DNA of 64,000 nt. Source: Planctomycetota bacterium. GTDB lineage: Bacteria; Planctomycetota; UBA1135; GCA-002686595. Positions within the stretch are counted from its first letter, which is position 1, and every line of letters starts with the position of its first letter. Position numbers and translations under genes: made by a program. The notes beneath the pieces are model-generated. The model was not told the origin of the DNA and searched no databases. It worked only from the letters and a program-made list of their open reading frames with translations. The stretch lies in NCBI GenBank assembly GCA_016872795.1, contig VGYZ01000001.1, positions 62,001-126,000 of the forward strand. The letters are read 5' to 3'. Positions 24,849-33,362 of the stretch are shown here, in pieces.

Positions 24849-27238
24849 TGGCCGCCTTCCTTCGCGGGCTCCTGCTTGTCCTTCTCCGCCACCTTGGCCT
24901 TCTCCGCGTCGCGCGCGTCCTGCATCGGGTTGCGCGCCCCCGAGGGCGCCGCGCCGCCGCGACCGCGTCCGCTGCCGCCCGAGCGCAGCTGCAGACGCGT
25001 CTCGGCGAGCTCTTCCGGCCAGATGTTGTTCACGAGGTCGATGTCGGCGGTCTCGAGGTGCGGATCGAGCACGAGCTTCACGAGCTTTTTCTCGCTCGCG
25101 AAGTGCTTGGTGACCTTGTCCGCGCCCTTGCGCCACACGGTCGCGGGCACGCGCAGCTCCTCGGTCGTGCCGTCCTCGTAGTGCGCCTCGAGCACGATCG
25201 GCATCACCAACTCGCCGACTTTCTTCACATCGACCACATAGAACGCGAGCTGGCTTTTGAGCAGATCGCGCTGCTTCTCGTCGAGGTCCTTGACGAGCTT
25301 CTCGTAGTCGCTGACATCCTTCTCGGTGATGTCGAGCTCGTCGAATGTGTTGTAGAAGTCCACGAGCTCGGGGAACGCGTCGAGGCGCGTCTTCTGCCCG
25401 GCGTTGTTGCGCTCCGCCAGCGTCTCCGGTGCGCCGTCGCGCTTCGCCTTCGCGAGCGGTTTCTCGAGCGCGGGGTCGCGCGAGTCGATGCGGTACACGC
25501 GGATGCGATCGACGGCGAGATCGCACGCGCCCGTCGAGTAGAACCAGCCGCGCCAGAACCAGTCGAGGTCGACCGCGCTCGCGTCCTCCATGCTGCGGAA
25601 GAAGTCCGCGGGGTGCGGACGCTTGAACTGCCAGCGGCGCGCGTACTGCTGGAACGAGAAGTCGAACAGCTCGCGGCCCATCACGCTCTCGCGCAGCACA
25701 TTGAGCGCCGTGGCGGGCTTGGCGTAGGCGTTGCTGCCCATGTTCAGCACCGAGTCGGCCGCCGTCATGATCGGCACCTGACCGTCGCTCTTCATGTAGC
25801 CCGTGATCCGCGCGGGCTCGCCGCGGCCCGAGGGGTAGTCCGTCTCCCACGCCTGCTCCGCCATGTACTGCAGGAATGTGTTGAGGCCCTCGTCCATCCA
25901 TGTCCACTGGCGCTCGTCCGAATTGACGATCATCGGGAAGTAGTTGTGGCCGACCTCGTGGATGATCACGGAAATCAGCCCGTATTTCGTGCCCTTCGAG
26001 TAGGTGCCGTCCGCCTCCGGCCGCGGGCCGTTGAAGCAGATCATGGGGTACTCCATGCCGCCGACCGGGCCGTTGACGGAGATCGCGGTCGGGTACGGAT
26101 ACGCGAAGGTGTGCTTCGAGTAGATGTCGAGCGTGTGGCAGATGGCGTGCGTGGAGTACTTGCTCCACAGGGGCTCGCCTTCCTTCGGGTAGAAGCTCAT
26201 CGCCCACACCTTGCGCCCCTCGACCTCGTGCAGCAACGCGTCCCAGATGAACTTGCGCGAGCTGGCCCACGCGAAGTCGCGCACATTGTCGGCGCGGAAG
26301 GTCCATGTGCGCGCGCCCTGCGGCTTGTGCGACTCGTTGTCCTTTGCCTCCTCGGGCGTGACGATGAACACCGGCGTCTCGGAGCTCTCGGCCTGCGCGA
26401 GGCGCGCGCGCTGGGCCTCGCTCAGAATGTCGCCGGAGTTCTGCAGCGTGCCCGTCGCCGCGACGACATGGTCGTCGGGCACGGTGATGCTGACGACATA
26501 GTCGCCGAACTCCAGCGTGAACTCGCCGCCGCCGAGGTACTGCTTGTGCTGCCAGCCGTCGACATCGGTGTAGGCGGCGAGGCGCGGGAACCACTGCGCG
26601 ATCTCGTAGATCGAATTGCCGTCTTTTTCGAAGCGCTCGTAGCCCGTGCGGCCGCCGACCTCGCGCGAGTTGTTGATCGCGTAATTCCAGTCGATCGAGA
26701 ACGAGACCTGCGAGCGCGGCTCGAGCGGCTGGGGCAGGTCGATGCGCATCATCGTGTCGACGATCACATGGCGCAGGCCGCCGCCGGCGGAGTCCTTGAC
26801 GGCCGTGACTTTACAACCGCCATCGAAGTCCTTGCGGCGCAGCATGCGCTGCACGGACTCGAAGCTCGCGCCCTCGAACTCGGGGCTGAGCGCGGTCAGG
26901 ACTGCGTGCGACTCCGGCGAGAACAGGTTGGGGTCGAGCTGCACCCACAGGTACGCGAGCCGATCCGGCGAGTTGTTCGTATAGGTGATCGTCTCGCTGC
27001 CGGTGAGGTGCGCGCGCTCGTCGTCGAGCGCCACCTCGATCACATAGTCGACCTTCTGCTGCCAATACTCGTGTCCGGGCGCGCCCGACGCCGTGCGGTA
27101 GGAGTTGGGCGTCGGGAGCACCTCGGTCAGCTGGCGGAACGGGTCGGGGACCGCGCTGTCCTCGACGCCGAAGGCGTAGCCGAGTCCGAGGAGCGCGAGG
27201 GTGGTCGCCACGAGGCACAGGCGGGGCATCGAGGTCAT
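24845..27238 (-). CDS. M1-family zinc metallopeptidase (aminopeptidase), exported
   Basis: A 797-residue gluzincin with a signal peptide (residues ~1-22). The N-terminal beta domain is followed by the exopeptidase-type GGMEYP segment near 396 and the zinc site HEVGH near 428, with the third ligand Glu in MDEG about 19 residues later, so the active site is complete. The C-terminal region carries a long Lys/Glu-rich, Gly/Arg-containing tail (GGSGRGRGG, then KAKVAEKDKQEPAKEGG) that is not part of the peptidase fold. It probably trims peptides in the periplasm. The start at 27238 gives MTSMP; a second ATG lies nine bases further in. It is coupled to the SUI1 gene. Confidence 0.92.
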   Translation of the reverse strand: MTSMPRLCLVATTLALLGLGYAFGVEDSAVPDPFRQLTEVLPTPNSYRTASGAPGHEYWQQKVDYVIEVALDDERAHLTGSETITYTNNSPDRLAYLWVQLDPNLFSPESHAVLTALSPEFEGASFESVQRMLRRKDFDGGCKVTAVKDSAGGGLRHVIVDTMMRIDLPQPLEPRSQVSFSIDWNYAINNSREVGGRTGYERFEKDGNSIYEIAQWFPRLAAYTDVDGWQHKQYLGGGEFTLEFGDYVVSITVPDDHVVAATGTLQNSGDILSEAQRARLAQAESSETPVFIVTPEEAKDNESHKPQGARTWTFRADNVRDFAWASSRKFIWDALLHEVEGRKVWAMSFYPKEGEPLWSKYSTHAICHTLDIYSKHTFAYPYPTAISVNGPVGGMEYPMICFNGPRPEADGTYSKGTKYGLISVIIHEVGHNYFPMIVNSDERQWTWMDEGLNTFLQYMAEQAWETDYPSGRGEPARITGYMKSDGQVPIMTAADSVLNMGSNAYAKPATALNVLRESVMGRELFDFSFQQYARRWQFKRPHPADFFRSMEDASAVDLDWFWRGWFYSTGACDLAVDRIRVYRIDSRDPALEKPLAKAKRDGAPETLAERNNAGQKTRLDAFPELVDFYNTFDELDITEKDVSDYEKLVKDLDEKQRDLLKSQLAFYVVDVKKVGELVMPIVLEAHYEDGTTEELRVPATVWRKGADKVTKHFASEKKLVKLVLDPHLETADIDLVNNIWPEELAETRLQLRSGGSGRGRGGAAPSGARNPMQDARDAEKAKVAEKDKQEPAKEGGQ

Positions 27239-27534
27239 GGGGCGGGGTCCCGGGGCAGGGTTGCGGAGAGCAGAGGTTACGGCCCGCAGCGGGCGCCGGG
27301 GCGGAGAGAGCGCGGCTCTGGGGATCCCCGCCGGCCGCGCTCCCGTCCCCGATCCGGGCCCGCTTCAAGCCTTCCAACGGACCTTCGAAAGATCTTCAAG
27401 TCCTTTCTGGACATGGGTTTATGGCGGTCGATCCCGGCCGCCCTCCCGCCCGGTCCGCGCCCCGTCCGTAGGCCGGTTCGGAATAGGAAGCGCTCGCGGG
27501 CGTCGATAGGCTCGCCGTGCGATCCGTCTCGCCC
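27239..27534. promoter_or_regulatory. Divergent intergenic region before the sigma/PilM operon
   Basis: About 296 bases between the M1 peptidase start and the ECF sigma start. It contains a less G+C-rich stretch around 27375-27425 with short palindromes (TTCGAA, AGATCT, and GTCC...GGAC). This is the likely position of the promoters, but I cannot define hexamers or an autoregulated ECF promoter by eye. Confidence 0.35.
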
Positions 27535-28149
27535 ATGGAACTTGCCCCGAAGGACGACCTGCGCCTCGTCCGCGAGAGCCTCGCGGGCAACCAGCTCTCC
27601 TTCCAGCTGCTCGTCGAGCGCTACGAGACCCGCATGTTCGCGCTGGTGCGCCACTACACGCGCAACCCGGTCGAGATCGAGGACATCGTGCAGGACACAT
27701 TCCTCAAGGCCTTCACGCGCCTGCCGACCTTCCAGGAGCAGTCGTCGTTCTATACATGGCTGTGCCGCATCGCGATCAACACGGCGCTCGACTTCCAAAA
27801 GCGCCTCGGACGCAACCCGGTGCGCGCGGTCGAGGACCCTGAGCTGGCGCTCAGCCCGGACCGCATCGAGGGCTCGCAGCCGACCTCGGGCCGCATCCCG
27901 GCCCCCGACGCGCGCCTCGAGCGCGACGAGGTCGCCCGCATCACGCAGGGCGTGCTCGGGGAACTGCCCGAGATCTTCCGCACCGTGCTCGTGCTGCGGG
28001 AGTTCGAGGAATTGAGCTATCAGGACATCGCCGATGTGCTCGGCATCTCGATCGGCACGGTGGAATCGCGCCTGTTCCGTGCCCGCGTCCGCTTCAAGGA
28101 GCGGCTGATGGCGCTGCACCCCGAATTCGGGGAAGACTGGACTTCATGA
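27535..28149 (+). CDS. ECF-type RNA polymerase sigma factor (RpoE-like)
   Basis: About 204 residues. Region 2 spans ~15-85 (LLVERYETRMFALVRHYTRN, EDIVQDTFLKAFTRLPTF, WLCRIAINTALDFQK). A variable linker follows, then region 4 near 140-195 with a helix-turn-helix (LSYQDIADVLGISIGTVESRLFRAR). The ATG at 27535 is used; a GTG at 27517, with AGG at a fair distance, would add six residues. Its stop overlaps the ATG of a zinc-finger anti-sigma gene (ATGA). The operon continues into PilM- and PilO-like genes, suggesting that this sigma responds to, or drives, an envelope assembly system (inference). Confidence 0.95.
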   Translation: MELAPKDDLRLVRESLAGNQLSFQLLVERYETRMFALVRHYTRNPVEIEDIVQDTFLKAFTRLPTFQEQSSFYTWLCRIAINTALDFQKRLGRNPVRAVEDPELALSPDRIEGSQPTSGRIPAPDARLERDEVARITQGVLGELPEIFRTVLVLREFEELSYQDIADVLGISIGTVESRLFRARVRFKERLMALHPEFGEDWTS

Positions 28150-28727
28150 CCATGGAATTCTCCTGCCAAGAAGCCGTGCCGATGATCGGCGCCTACCTCG
28201 ACGGCGAGCTCTCGCCTGCGCGCGCCGCGCTGCTGCGGCCGCACCTGCTCGAATGCTCGGCCTGCCGCAACGCGGCCGCCGACGGGCGCTCGCTGCAGCG
28301 CTGGTTCGCGCCGCTGCGCGAGAGCGCCGAGTCGGGCGCGCTCGCCGTGGCCGTGCCCTCGGGCTTCTCGGCCCGCGTCGCGCGCCGCGCCTTGGCCGGC
28401 GACCGCGGCGAGCGTGGAAATCGGGGCGACTGGACCGAGCGCGCCGCCTCGGCCCGCGAAGAAGGCCGCATCCTGCCGTTCGTGCTGCGTCTCACGGCCG
28501 TGGCCGCCGCCGCCGCCCTGCTGTTCGCCCTCGGCCTCCAGCTCGCCTCGCGCCCGCAGTCGACCAACCTCGCCGCCGATGACCGCGCGGCCCTGCCGCT
28601 CGTACAGATCCAGAGCGAGCTCGACCGCCTGAACGGCGTCGCGCCGACCCCGGCCGCGCCCGCTCCTCAGGAGTCCGCCGAGGCCGGCAGCCCGCGCGGC
28701 AAGAAGCGCCCGCAGCCCGCGCGATGA
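28146..28727 (+). CDS. Zinc-finger (zf-HC2) anti-sigma factor, membrane-anchored
   Basis: A 193-residue protein. The N-terminal anti-sigma domain has the zinc-binding pattern H-x3-C-x2-C in PHLLECSACRN near residues 33-42, preceded by the usual GAYLDGELSPA. One membrane helix lies near 113-135 (LRLTAVAAAAALLFALGLQL). The outer part is short and Pro/Ala/Lys-rich. It should hold the ECF sigma encoded just before it. The start overlaps that gene by four bases, and a second ATG lies two codons in. The zinc site would allow a redox response, as in ZAS-type anti-sigmas, but this is not shown here. Confidence 0.92.
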   Translation: MTMEFSCQEAVPMIGAYLDGELSPARAALLRPHLLECSACRNAAADGRSLQRWFAPLRESAESGALAVAVPSGFSARVARRALAGDRGERGNRGDWTERAASAREEGRILPFVLRLTAVAAAAALLFALGLQLASRPQSTNLAADDRAALPLVQIQSELDRLNGVAPTPAAPAPQESAEAGSPRGKKRPQPAR

Positions 28728-29107
28728 GCGGCGTGCGGCTGTGGATCGGCCTCTTGGCGCTGTGCTGCTTCGCAGCCGGGCTGGGGGCCGGCGTGCTCGT
28801 GAGCGAGTCCCGCGCCGGGGAAGTTCCGCGCGGGCTCGAGCCCATGGGCGACTACCGCGCCGCGGTGGTTGAGCGCTTCGGCCTCGAACCCGCGCGCGAG
28901 CGGCTGTTCGGCGAGGTGCTGCGCAACTACCAGCAGTCGATCGACGAGACCCGCGAGCGGCTGCTCGCCGAGCACCGACCCGAGCTCGAGCGCGAACTTG
29001 CCGAGATCGGCGCTCGCTATCAGGCCTACATTCGCGATCATGTAATCCCCTCGGCACGACGCGCGGAGTTCGACGCGCTCTCGGCCGACGGTCGCACGAT
29101 CCAGTAA
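28724..29107 (+). CDS. Small membrane-anchored periplasmic protein, CpxP/Spy-like
   Basis: A 127-residue protein. One N-terminal helix (residues ~5-25, LWIGLLALCCFAAGLGAGVLV) is followed by a highly charged helical domain (YRAAVVERFGLEPARERLF, YQQSIDETRERLLAEHRPELERELAEIGARYQAYI). The size and helical hairpin resemble Spy/CpxP or heavy-metal-sensor proteins often encoded beside ECF/anti-sigma pairs. The LTxxQ motif typical of Spy is not visible. It overlaps the anti-sigma gene by four bases (ATGA), so it is a likely accessory sensor or chaperone of the sigma pathway (inference). Confidence 0.7.
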   Translation: MSGVRLWIGLLALCCFAAGLGAGVLVSESRAGEVPRGLEPMGDYRAAVVERFGLEPARERLFGEVLRNYQQSIDETRERLLAEHRPELERELAEIGARYQAYIRDHVIPSARRAEFDALSADGRTIQ

Positions 29108-29117
29108 CGAGAGATAC

Positions 29118-30857
29118 ATGGCGAGAACCTGCGGCATCCGCATCGGCCCGCGGCGCTTCGAGATAGTGGTGCTCGATGGCAGCCCCAAGAAGCACCGCAT
29201 CGTGGCCTACAAGAGCGGCGAGTTTCCCACCGGCGGCGCAGACCCCGAGGGCGATGTCGTGGCCACGCTGAAGGCGGCGGCGAGCGAGCTCAAGGTGCCC
29301 GAGGACGCGATCGCGATCGCGGTCGACACCGGCACGGCGGCCTTCCGCACGCTCAAGCTGCCCTCGCTCGACGAGTCCAAGGTCGACGAGATCATCAAGT
29401 TCGAGGTCGAGGGCCAGCTGCCCCAGTGGAACATCGACGACATCATCGTCACATTCCTGACGCTCGACCGCACCGACAAGGAGACGAGCCTGCTCGTCAC
29501 CGCCGTGCCCAAGGCCACGCTGCGGCGCGAGATCGACGCCTGCACCAAGGCGGGCATCGAGCCGCTCGAGGCCGAGCTCGAGGCCGCCGCGATGGTCAAC
29601 GCCGCCCTCGCCAGCGGCGTGTGCCGCGTGGACGAGGCGCAGGTGCTCGTGCACATCGGTGACACTTCGACCGCTGTGGTGCTCATCGACGGCGGCAAGG
29701 TGCGCCAGATGCGCGCGATCCACATCGGCGCCCTGACCCACGAGCCCGTGGCCGCGCCGAGCGGCGACGCGCCGCCCGCCGAGGACTCCACCGAGCCCGC
29801 GCCGCCGCCGCCGCCCGCGGACCCGATCGAAGCCCAGCGTCGCCAGGAGCAGGCCGTCTCGCGCATCCGTCGCGAACTCGGCCGCACGCTCTCGGGCGCG
29901 CGCACCGCCCACCCGCTCAAGGCCGTCTACATCTGCGGCTGGGAAGTGCCCAACCTCGTCGGCACGCAGGTGCTCGACACGCCCGTGTACGAGCTCGACG
30001 CCTTCGTCGAGGAGTCCGGCAAGCCCGTGGAGGGCGCGGCCCCGCTCGTCGTCGCCTACGGCGCGGCGCTCGGCATGCTCGGCGGCGGCGCGATCCGCTC
30101 GTCGCTGCGTCGCGAGGAGCTCAAGTACACCGGGACCTTCGAGCGCCTCGAACTGCCGATCGCGGTCGCCGTGATGCTCGCCGTCATGTGGCTGCTCGTC
30201 TTCAATCTGTTCGAGAGCGATCGCCTCGCTGCGGCGGACTCGAGCATGTTCCGCTGGCTGCAGAGCAACAAGAACTTCCTCGTCAACGACCCCAAGGCCG
30301 GCAAGCGCGGCAATCTCCAGAAGCCGTGGCCCGAGCTGCAAAGGCTCGTCGAAGACGCCTCGAGGAAGGACAACCCGCTGCTCGCGTCGAACCAGTGGTC
30401 GCGGCTCGACCAGCTGCGCCAGATCGAGCGCGCGCTGCTCTTGCGGCAGGACAAGCTCAACAAGGAGCTCGGCAACACGGGCGAAGTGAAGCAGCCGCAG
30501 TCGGTGCTCGAGGCGCTGACGCTCGTCACCAACACGATGGTGGACATGGGCGACGCGCTCGGCCGCATTTCGATTCGCACCATCAACGCCAACTACGTGC
30601 CGGCGCGCACGGGCACGAACGACCTCGTCACGATCACGCTCAGCCTCTCGTTCCACAACGACGAGGGCGCGATCGCGGCCACGCGCTCGTTCGAGGCGCT
30701 CAAGACCGAGCTCGAGCGCCAGCCGTGGGTGACCGAGGTCGCGGCGCGCAACTCGAAGGAATTCCCGGATGGCAAGGGCATTTACAGCGACGGCTACACC
30801 ATCACCTGCGACCTCTCGAAGGCCGCGCCGGCGAGCGCGAAGAAGGAGGGTTCCTAG
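29118..30857 (+). CDS. PilM/GspL-like assembly-platform protein (actin-like domain fused to a PilN-like part)
   Basis: A 579-residue bitopic protein. The cytoplasmic ~320 residues form an actin-like PilM fold (GIRIGPRRFEIVVLDG, AIAVDTGTAAFRTLKLPSLDESKV, VLVHIGDTSTAVVLIDGGKVR), interrupted by a proline-rich insert near 215-240. A membrane helix lies near 347-365 (LPIAVAVMLAVMWLLVFNLF). A periplasmic PilN/GspL-like domain follows. This is the inner-membrane platform of type IV pilus or type II secretion machines. Here PilM and PilN appear as one chain, as in GspL. The gene lies 10 bases after the CpxP-like gene and is immediately followed by the PilO-like gene. No ATPase, pilin or secretin gene is seen nearby. 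Confidence 0.8.
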   Translation: MARTCGIRIGPRRFEIVVLDGSPKKHRIVAYKSGEFPTGGADPEGDVVATLKAAASELKVPEDAIAIAVDTGTAAFRTLKLPSLDESKVDEIIKFEVEGQLPQWNIDDIIVTFLTLDRTDKETSLLVTAVPKATLRREIDACTKAGIEPLEAELEAAAMVNAALASGVCRVDEAQVLVHIGDTSTAVVLIDGGKVRQMRAIHIGALTHEPVAAPSGDAPPAEDSTEPAPPPPPADPIEAQRRQEQAVSRIRRELGRTLSGARTAHPLKAVYICGWEVPNLVGTQVLDTPVYELDAFVEESGKPVEGAAPLVVAYGAALGMLGGGAIRSSLRREELKYTGTFERLELPIAVAVMLAVMWLLVFNLFESDRLAAADSSMFRWLQSNKNFLVNDPKAGKRGNLQKPWPELQRLVEDASRKDNPLLASNQWSRLDQLRQIERALLLRQDKLNKELGNTGEVKQPQSVLEALTLVTNTMVDMGDALGRISIRTINANYVPARTGTNDLVTITLSLSFHNDEGAIAATRSFEALKTELERQPWVTEVAARNSKEFPDGKGIYSDGYTITCDLSKAAPASAKKEGS

Positions 30858-31424
30858 ATGAACCTCAAGGGAATGCTCGGCGCGATGAGCCTCGCGCGCT
30901 GGATCATGGTCGTCGGCGGCATCGCCGTCGTCGGGCTCGGCTACAACGGCTGGAAGTTGCACGCGGAGCGCGCGGCCATCGACCTCGCGCTCGCGCCCGG
31001 CGGCGATGTCGAGCGCATCTCGGGCAAGATTCAGCTGCTCGGCAAGCAGATCAGCAAGCTGCAGTCCGACGCCGATCGCGAAGGCCTGAGCGGTCAGGAT
31101 GACCCGTCGCTCTACTTCCGCGGCTTCGCCTCGGATCCCAACGTGCGCCTCGGTCAGGTCGAGATCGCCGGCCCCAAGGTCCAGACGATTATCAAGGGCA
31201 CCGAGGACCTGCAGTACACGATCCGCCCCCAGAACGACACCGGCGGCGCGCCGCGCGACCGCATCGTCAACTACATGTACCTGCTCGAGTCGAAGTCCCG
31301 CCGCGTGCGCGTCACGGGCCTGCTGCTCAATCCGGTGCAGAAGCTCAAAGAGTGGGAGAACTCGAACGACATGTGGCAGTGGTCGATCGAGCTGACCTCG
31401 CGCGCCAAGGTCGACGCCAAGTGA
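30858..31424 (+). CDS. PilO/GspM-like assembly-platform protein
   Basis: A 188-residue bitopic protein with one N-terminal helix near residues 13-31 (RWIMVVGGIAVVGLGYNGW). A short helical part (VERISGKIQLLGKQISKLQSD) is followed by a beta-alpha domain (VRLGQVEIAGPKVQTIIKG, RIVNYMYLLESKSRRVRVTGL). The topology matches PilO/GspM, which pair with PilN/GspL in the periplasm. Its ATG follows the PilM-like stop with no gap. It is the last gene of the sigma-factor operon and is followed by a weak stem-loop before a convergent gene. Confidence 0.7.
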   Translation: MNLKGMLGAMSLARWIMVVGGIAVVGLGYNGWKLHAERAAIDLALAPGGDVERISGKIQLLGKQISKLQSDADREGLSGQDDPSLYFRGFASDPNVRLGQVEIAGPKVQTIIKGTEDLQYTIRPQNDTGGAPRDRIVNYMYLLESKSRRVRVTGLLLNPVQKLKEWENSNDMWQWSIELTSRAKVDAK

Positions 31425-31448
31425 GTCCTTTGCGCCTGCGGGCGCTCG

Positions 31449-31494
31449 AGCGACCTCGCCGGAGCCCTGGCACGGGGCTATCCGCGGGGTCGCT
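31449..31494. terminator. Stem-loop between convergent genes
   Basis: AGCGACC (31449-31455) pairs with GGTCGCT (31488-31494), with an inner AGCCC/GGGCT stem. It lies between the stops of the PilO-like gene and the peroxidase gene. There is no T run, so it is a weak candidate. Confidence 0.3.
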
Positions 31495-31541
31495 TCACTT
31501 CGAGCGCGGCTGAGCTCGGCGCTCGCGCTGCGACCTTCGCA

Positions 31542-32039
31542 CTACTGCGCCAGCTCGGCTTCGATCGCCTTGCGCAACTCCAGATCCTCCGGAGTCGTAC
31601 GGCTGCCGAAGAACTTCACGCTCGTGCCGTCCTTGCCGACGAGGTACTTGGCGAAGTTCCAGCTCGGCAATTCGCCCGTGCGCTCCGAGAGCCACGCGTA
31701 GATCGGCGACTGACCGGCGCCGCTTTTCGTGCGCACCTTCTCGAACAGCGGGAATGTCACGCTGTACTTGCTCGTGCAGAACTGCCCGATCTCGGCCGGA
31801 CTCCCGGGCTCTTGACCGCCGAAGTCGTTGCATGGAAAGCCCAGCACGCGCAGGCCGCGTGCGGCGAACTCTCGGTGCAGCTTCTCCAAGCCCGTGTACT
31901 GTGGCGTGAGACCGCACTCGCTGGCCGTGTTGACGACGAGGACGACCTTGCCCTTGTAGGCCGAGAGATCGGCGGGCCTGCCGTCGAGCGTGTGGATCGG
32001 GAAGGCGTGGAAACCGGCGGGGCCCTGAGCGGTGGTCAT
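31542..32039 (-). CDS. Glutathione/thioredoxin peroxidase, cysteine type
   Basis: A 165-residue GPx-family peroxidase that reduces hydroperoxides. The peroxidatic Cys is in NTASECGLTPQY near residue 42; the site is Cys, not selenocysteine. The partner residues Gln (FGGQEPG) and Trp-Asn (WNFAKYLV) are present, completing the tetrad. The second conserved segment GFPCNDFGGQ has the usual Cys. There is no signal peptide, so it is cytoplasmic. The electron donor in bacterial non-animal GPx proteins is usually thioredoxin. It is divergent from a DNA-binding protein gene, with a 475-base spacer. Confidence 0.95.
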   Translation of the reverse strand: MTTAQGPAGFHAFPIHTLDGRPADLSAYKGKVVLVVNTASECGLTPQYTGLEKLHREFAARGLRVLGFPCNDFGGQEPGSPAEIGQFCTSKYSVTFPLFEKVRTKSGAGQSPIYAWLSERTGELPSWNFAKYLVGKDGTSVKFFGSRTTPEDLELRKAIEAELAQ

Positions 32040-32514
32040 GACTGTGTCCTTGCGCTCGGAAGGAGCGCTGGTGGGGGCGGGGCTGGACCTCGAAGTCGCG
32101 CTCGCTGGCGCGGCCCGTGCCGAGGACCTCGAACCCCGAGACTTCGGAGCTTAGCTGGAACAGGCGGCGAAGAGTGCGCTGACGATCGGAGGAGCGGGGG
32201 CTTGGATGCGCCGCGTGAACTGCTCGCCGGGAAAAATGGAACACTCGATTCCTCGCCGCGATCCCAGTGGCGTGTTCACGCGCTCGGACCCACGCCCCTT
32301 TTCGAGCGGCTCGCTGCGCGCCGCGTTCGCTCGGCACCCAAGATCGAGCCACCGGACGCACACAACCTGCGCCGGCGCGGCCTCTTGGCTGCCATTTCTG
32401 CCGTCCGCTCCGAATTCAGACCGCGCTCCCCAAAGTCCAGACTATTCCCCCTTCCTCGCGCGCCCCGAGAATTCTCTTGAAGTACAAGCTCCGCATTTGT
32501 TCTACTTCCCGACT
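32040..32514. promoter_or_regulatory. Gene-free divergent region before the DNA-binding protein
   Basis: 475 bases with no convincing open frame. G+C is visibly lower towards the right end, which has two GAATTC sites (near 32413 and 32470). TTGAAG near 32477 could be a -35 box for the DNA-binding protein gene, but the -10 match 17 bases on is poor. The left end must hold the peroxidase promoter. Confidence 0.35.
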
Positions 32515-32943
32515 ATGAGTAACGCTCAATTCGATCAGCACATCCGTGACCACATCAACTCCTTCGTCGAACAGTTGAGCGCGCTCGTGCGCAAGGCCGC
32601 CGTCGAGGCCGTCCGTACGGCGCTCACTGGCGATGCCCCGGCCGCCGCTTCGGTCCGCCGCGGTCCGGGCCGCCCGCGCAAGAACGCGGCCGCGCCCGCC
32701 GCCGCCCCGGCCAAGAAGGCCGGGAAGCGCAAGCGCGCGAAGGTCTCGCCGGCCGCTCTCGCCGCCGCGGGCGCCAAGGTGATGGAGTACCTGACCAAAC
32801 GCCCGGGCCAGTCGCTCGAGCAGATCGGCAAGGGCCTGAACACGCCCACCGCGAACCTCAAGCTCCCGATCAAGGCGCTGCTCGGCGGCAAGAAGCTCAA
32901 GACCACGGGCCAGCGCCGCGGCACGAAGTACTCGGTCAAGTAG
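32515..32943 (+). CDS. Basic DNA-binding protein with AT-hook and C-terminal winged-helix-like domain
   Basis: A 142-residue, very basic protein. Residues ~1-40 form an amphipathic helix (HIRDHINSFVEQLSALVRKA) likely to mediate dimerisation. An AT-hook-like core follows (RRGPGRPRKN, near 45-54), then an Ala/Lys-rich flexible stretch (PAKKAGKRKRAK). A C-terminal domain near 85-142 resembles a winged helix (VMEYLTKRPGQSLEQIGKGL, then a Lys/Arg-rich wing). It is probably a nucleoid-associated or global regulatory protein. The ATG at 32515 starts this domain order; the open frame upstream lacks coding character. It is followed by a strong stem-loop. Confidence 0.78.
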   Translation: MSNAQFDQHIRDHINSFVEQLSALVRKAAVEAVRTALTGDAPAAASVRRGPGRPRKNAAAPAAAPAKKAGKRKRAKVSPAALAAAGAKVMEYLTKRPGQSLEQIGKGLNTPTANLKLPIKALLGGKKLKTTGQRRGTKYSVK

Positions 32944-33013
32944 CTGTAGCACGGCAAGTAGCGCCCGTCGCCGCCGCGCGCGCCGGACGCGGCCGTGCAA
33001 CCGGCCTCCTCTA

Positions 33014-33048
33014 GCGGCCGCGCGTCCCAGCTCGGGGCGCGCGGCCGC
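33014..33048 (+). terminator. Stem-loop after the DNA-binding protein gene
   Basis: A perfect 11-bp G+C stem (33014-33024 with 33038-33048) and a 13-base loop, 70 bases after the stop at 32943, followed by GAGATTCC. It is terminator-like but has no T run. Confidence 0.45.
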
Positions 33049-33362
33049 GAGATTCCATCGGCCGCGCGCGACATCGGCGGCACACACGGCGGCGGCTCCC
33101 GCGGGCTCCTGACCGCGAAGACGCTGGCTGCCTGCGGCTTCGTCGAGCGGCTTTCGAAGGGCAGATCCGCCACGCCCCGCCGCGGCGAGGGCTCCCGTCA
33201 GCGTGGCCGTCAACGGGAGCGTTCGGTCGGACGGGAGGCGTGGCTTGGAGAGGGTGTCGCGGCGCCCGTGGCGCTCAGGGATGGGGGGCTGCTGGGGTTG
33301 CGACAACGGATGGATGACACTCTTTGGGATGGTTGCTGACACCTGACCGCTCGTCTGCTCCT
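33049..33362. other. Gene-free stretch between two stem-loops (possible small RNA)
   Basis: There is no convincing protein frame here. It contains a CTCCCGT...ACGGGAG stem around 33190-33217 and a GTCGC...GCGAC pair around 33257-33305. It is bounded on the right by a very strong stem-loop for which there is no nearby plus-strand gene. I tested by eye for tmRNA, SRP RNA and RNase P RNA and saw none of their conserved segments. Confidence 0.3.

Noticed and set aside
28020-30962. 980-codon minus-strand frame opposite the PilM-like gene
   Set aside because: Antisense shadow of three recognised plus-strand genes.
33011-33048. Stem-loop with CTAG near GGCCGCGCG, similar to the ends of the 4269-4390 element
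   Set aside because: The resemblance is limited to a short G+C-rich string; spacing and internal structure differ, so I do not call it a second copy.
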